Shown here one piece after another: positions 53,501 through 54,328 of a stretch of 54,328 bases of DNA. Origin of the DNA: Bacteroidales bacterium (GTDB lineage: Bacteria > Bacteroidota > Bacteroidia > Bacteroidales > P3); contig JAFUWF010000009.1 in the NCBI GenBank assembly GCA_017483575.1, positions 1-54,328 of the forward strand, read 5' to 3'. Numbering within the stretch: the first letter of the stretch is position 1; each line of letters begins with the position of its first letter. The position numbers and the translations under genes were made by a program. The notes under the pieces were generated by a model, which saw nothing but the letters and a program-made list of their open reading frames with translations, had not been told where the DNA came from and made no database searches.

Positions 53501-54328
53501 CCTCCACCATGGCCACCGCTGGCCATGCCACCATGACCGATGCCAACACCGACACCATGCACATCGTCTACAACGCCCCTGGCACCGACACCCTGATGTT
53601 CGTAGCCTCCAACGAGTTCGGCAGCGACACCATCTACGGCGCAATCTACGTCTACCAGTGCGACGTCATCACCACCTACCCTTGGGTTGAGGACTTCGAA
53701 GAGGCCGGTGCTCTCGCCTGCTGGCGTCAGCAAGGCAATGGCGAGTGGGTAGTTGGTTCGGGCGATGGCAACACCTATACTCCCATCACTGCTCATTCCG
53801 GCAACGGCAACGCCGTCATCACCCACACCGACCGTGGCAATACCACCAAACTGATTACCCCCGTGTTCAACCTTGCCGGTACTCCCAATGCCACCCTCTC
53901 CTTCTGGCACATCCAGCGCGTGTGGAGCGGCGACCAAGACGAGCTCCATGTCTACTACCGCAACGCCCCCACCGCCGAGTGGACGCTGCTGACCTCCTAC
54001 ACCAACGACATCCAGAACTGGACTTGCGACACCGTCAACCTGCCCAACACCTCCGCCACCTATCAGATTGCCTTCGAGATGGTCGACGACTACGGCTATG
54101 GCGTGGCTATCGACAGCGTCGTCGTCATGGGCGTCTCCGCCAACTGCTACGATCCCGAAATCGTCAGCACCGAGGCCGAAGAGACCACCATCACCTTCAA
54201 CTGGACCGGCGAAGCCAGCAACTACGAGGTGGCCATCGCCGAAGAGTGGAATCTTGACAGCATCACCGCTGTCGCCGTCACCGACACCTTCTACACCTTC
54301 AATGGCCTCACCGCCGCCACCACCTACA
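50449..54328 (+). CDS. continuation of the large secreted FN3-type protein (shifted frame, runs off window)
   Basis: From YVYINAPYAEYSHTGTSSLY onward this frame is open with no stop to the window end (about 1290 residues). It contains several FN3-like segments (ALTWDF; VTLTWLPGGSESSWNVLYRE; DAWLSWTSDGNSFRVEYMDE). A second copy of the N-terminal domain is also present (SNYVPFYSYYNNGFSEMLYS). There are jelly-roll modules (TTPYLEQFGYEELPVCW; TYPWVEDFEEAGALACW) and a PKD-like piece. The C-terminus and so the sorting domain are not visible. It connects to the part at 49520 if one C is restored at 50445-50448. If translated alone, the first in-frame ATG is at 50623. Probably a T9SS cargo, by analogy with 22475-27730. 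Confidence 0.75.

Noticed and set aside
50758-53949. Open minus-strand frame of 1063 codons
   Set aside because: It is the antisense shadow of the plus-strand FN3 protein: Gly/Val/Ala-rich, without domains, and in a region where the plus frame encodes clear FN3 and jelly-roll motifs.

Overview
The window comes from a GC-rich member of the Bacteroidales (phylum Bacteroidota), probably an uncultured gut-type lineage. Four things point there. The ribosomal proteins carry Bacteroidetes-type sequences, such as an S3 beginning [20 protein letters not shown] and a zinc-less L36. Several genes have the phylum's promoter, TTTG-N19/20-TAnnTTTG. There are type IX secretion (T9SS) cargo proteins with both kinds of C-terminal sorting domain. 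The thiamine salvage operon (TonB receptor, PnuT, ThiN) sits behind a TPP riboswitch. Genus-level placement is not possible from the sequence alone.

Layout. 1-3.3 kb: two divergent, paralogous operons. Each encodes an ECF-type sigma factor, a small single-pass membrane protein and a membrane-anchored protein with an SDLY motif. They share a symmetric intergenic operator candidate; the right-hand operon continues into two small lipoproteins. 3.4-3.6 kb: first copy of a long AT-rich palindrome that recurs at 28.1 and 40.0 kb. 3.65-22.1 kb: the complete str-S10-spc-alpha ribosomal cluster on the minus strand (rpsL, rpsG, fusA, then rpsJ through rplQ, with secY, map, infA and rpoA), read from one clear promoter upstream of rpsL. 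22.5-27.7 kb: a 1751-residue T9SS type A multidomain protein (minus). 28-31 kb: a 53-residue protein, an LptB with an unusual insertion, a four-helix-bundle gene flanked by 30-bp inverted repeats, and an arabinose-5-phosphate isomerase (LPS/Kdo supply).

31.1-36.3 kb (plus): recQ and a T9SS type B secreted protein. 36.3-39.9 kb: TPP riboswitch, thiamine TonB receptor, pnuT, thiN. 40.0-40.4 kb: a repeat island with palindrome copy 3 and a second structured element bounded by 29-bp inverted repeats. 40.4-49.2 kb (plus): purD, an EamA transporter, an S41 protease, a TlpA-like thioredoxin, mrp, a NifU-like scaffold, a cobalamin adenosyltransferase, a DUF2795 protein, a DUF2520 Rossmann protein and tatD. 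From 49.5 kb to the end: a very large secreted FN3-type protein, apparently interrupted by a one-base frameshift and running off the window.

Best candidates for something new are the mirrored sigma/membrane/SDLY modules with their GTTAAA-box operator, the 101-bp palindrome family, and the inverted-repeat-bounded four-helix-bundle cassette. Seven-base tandem repeats also recur at gene junctions and in places run inside reading frames. No rRNA, tRNA, CRISPR array, transposase or phage gene was seen.
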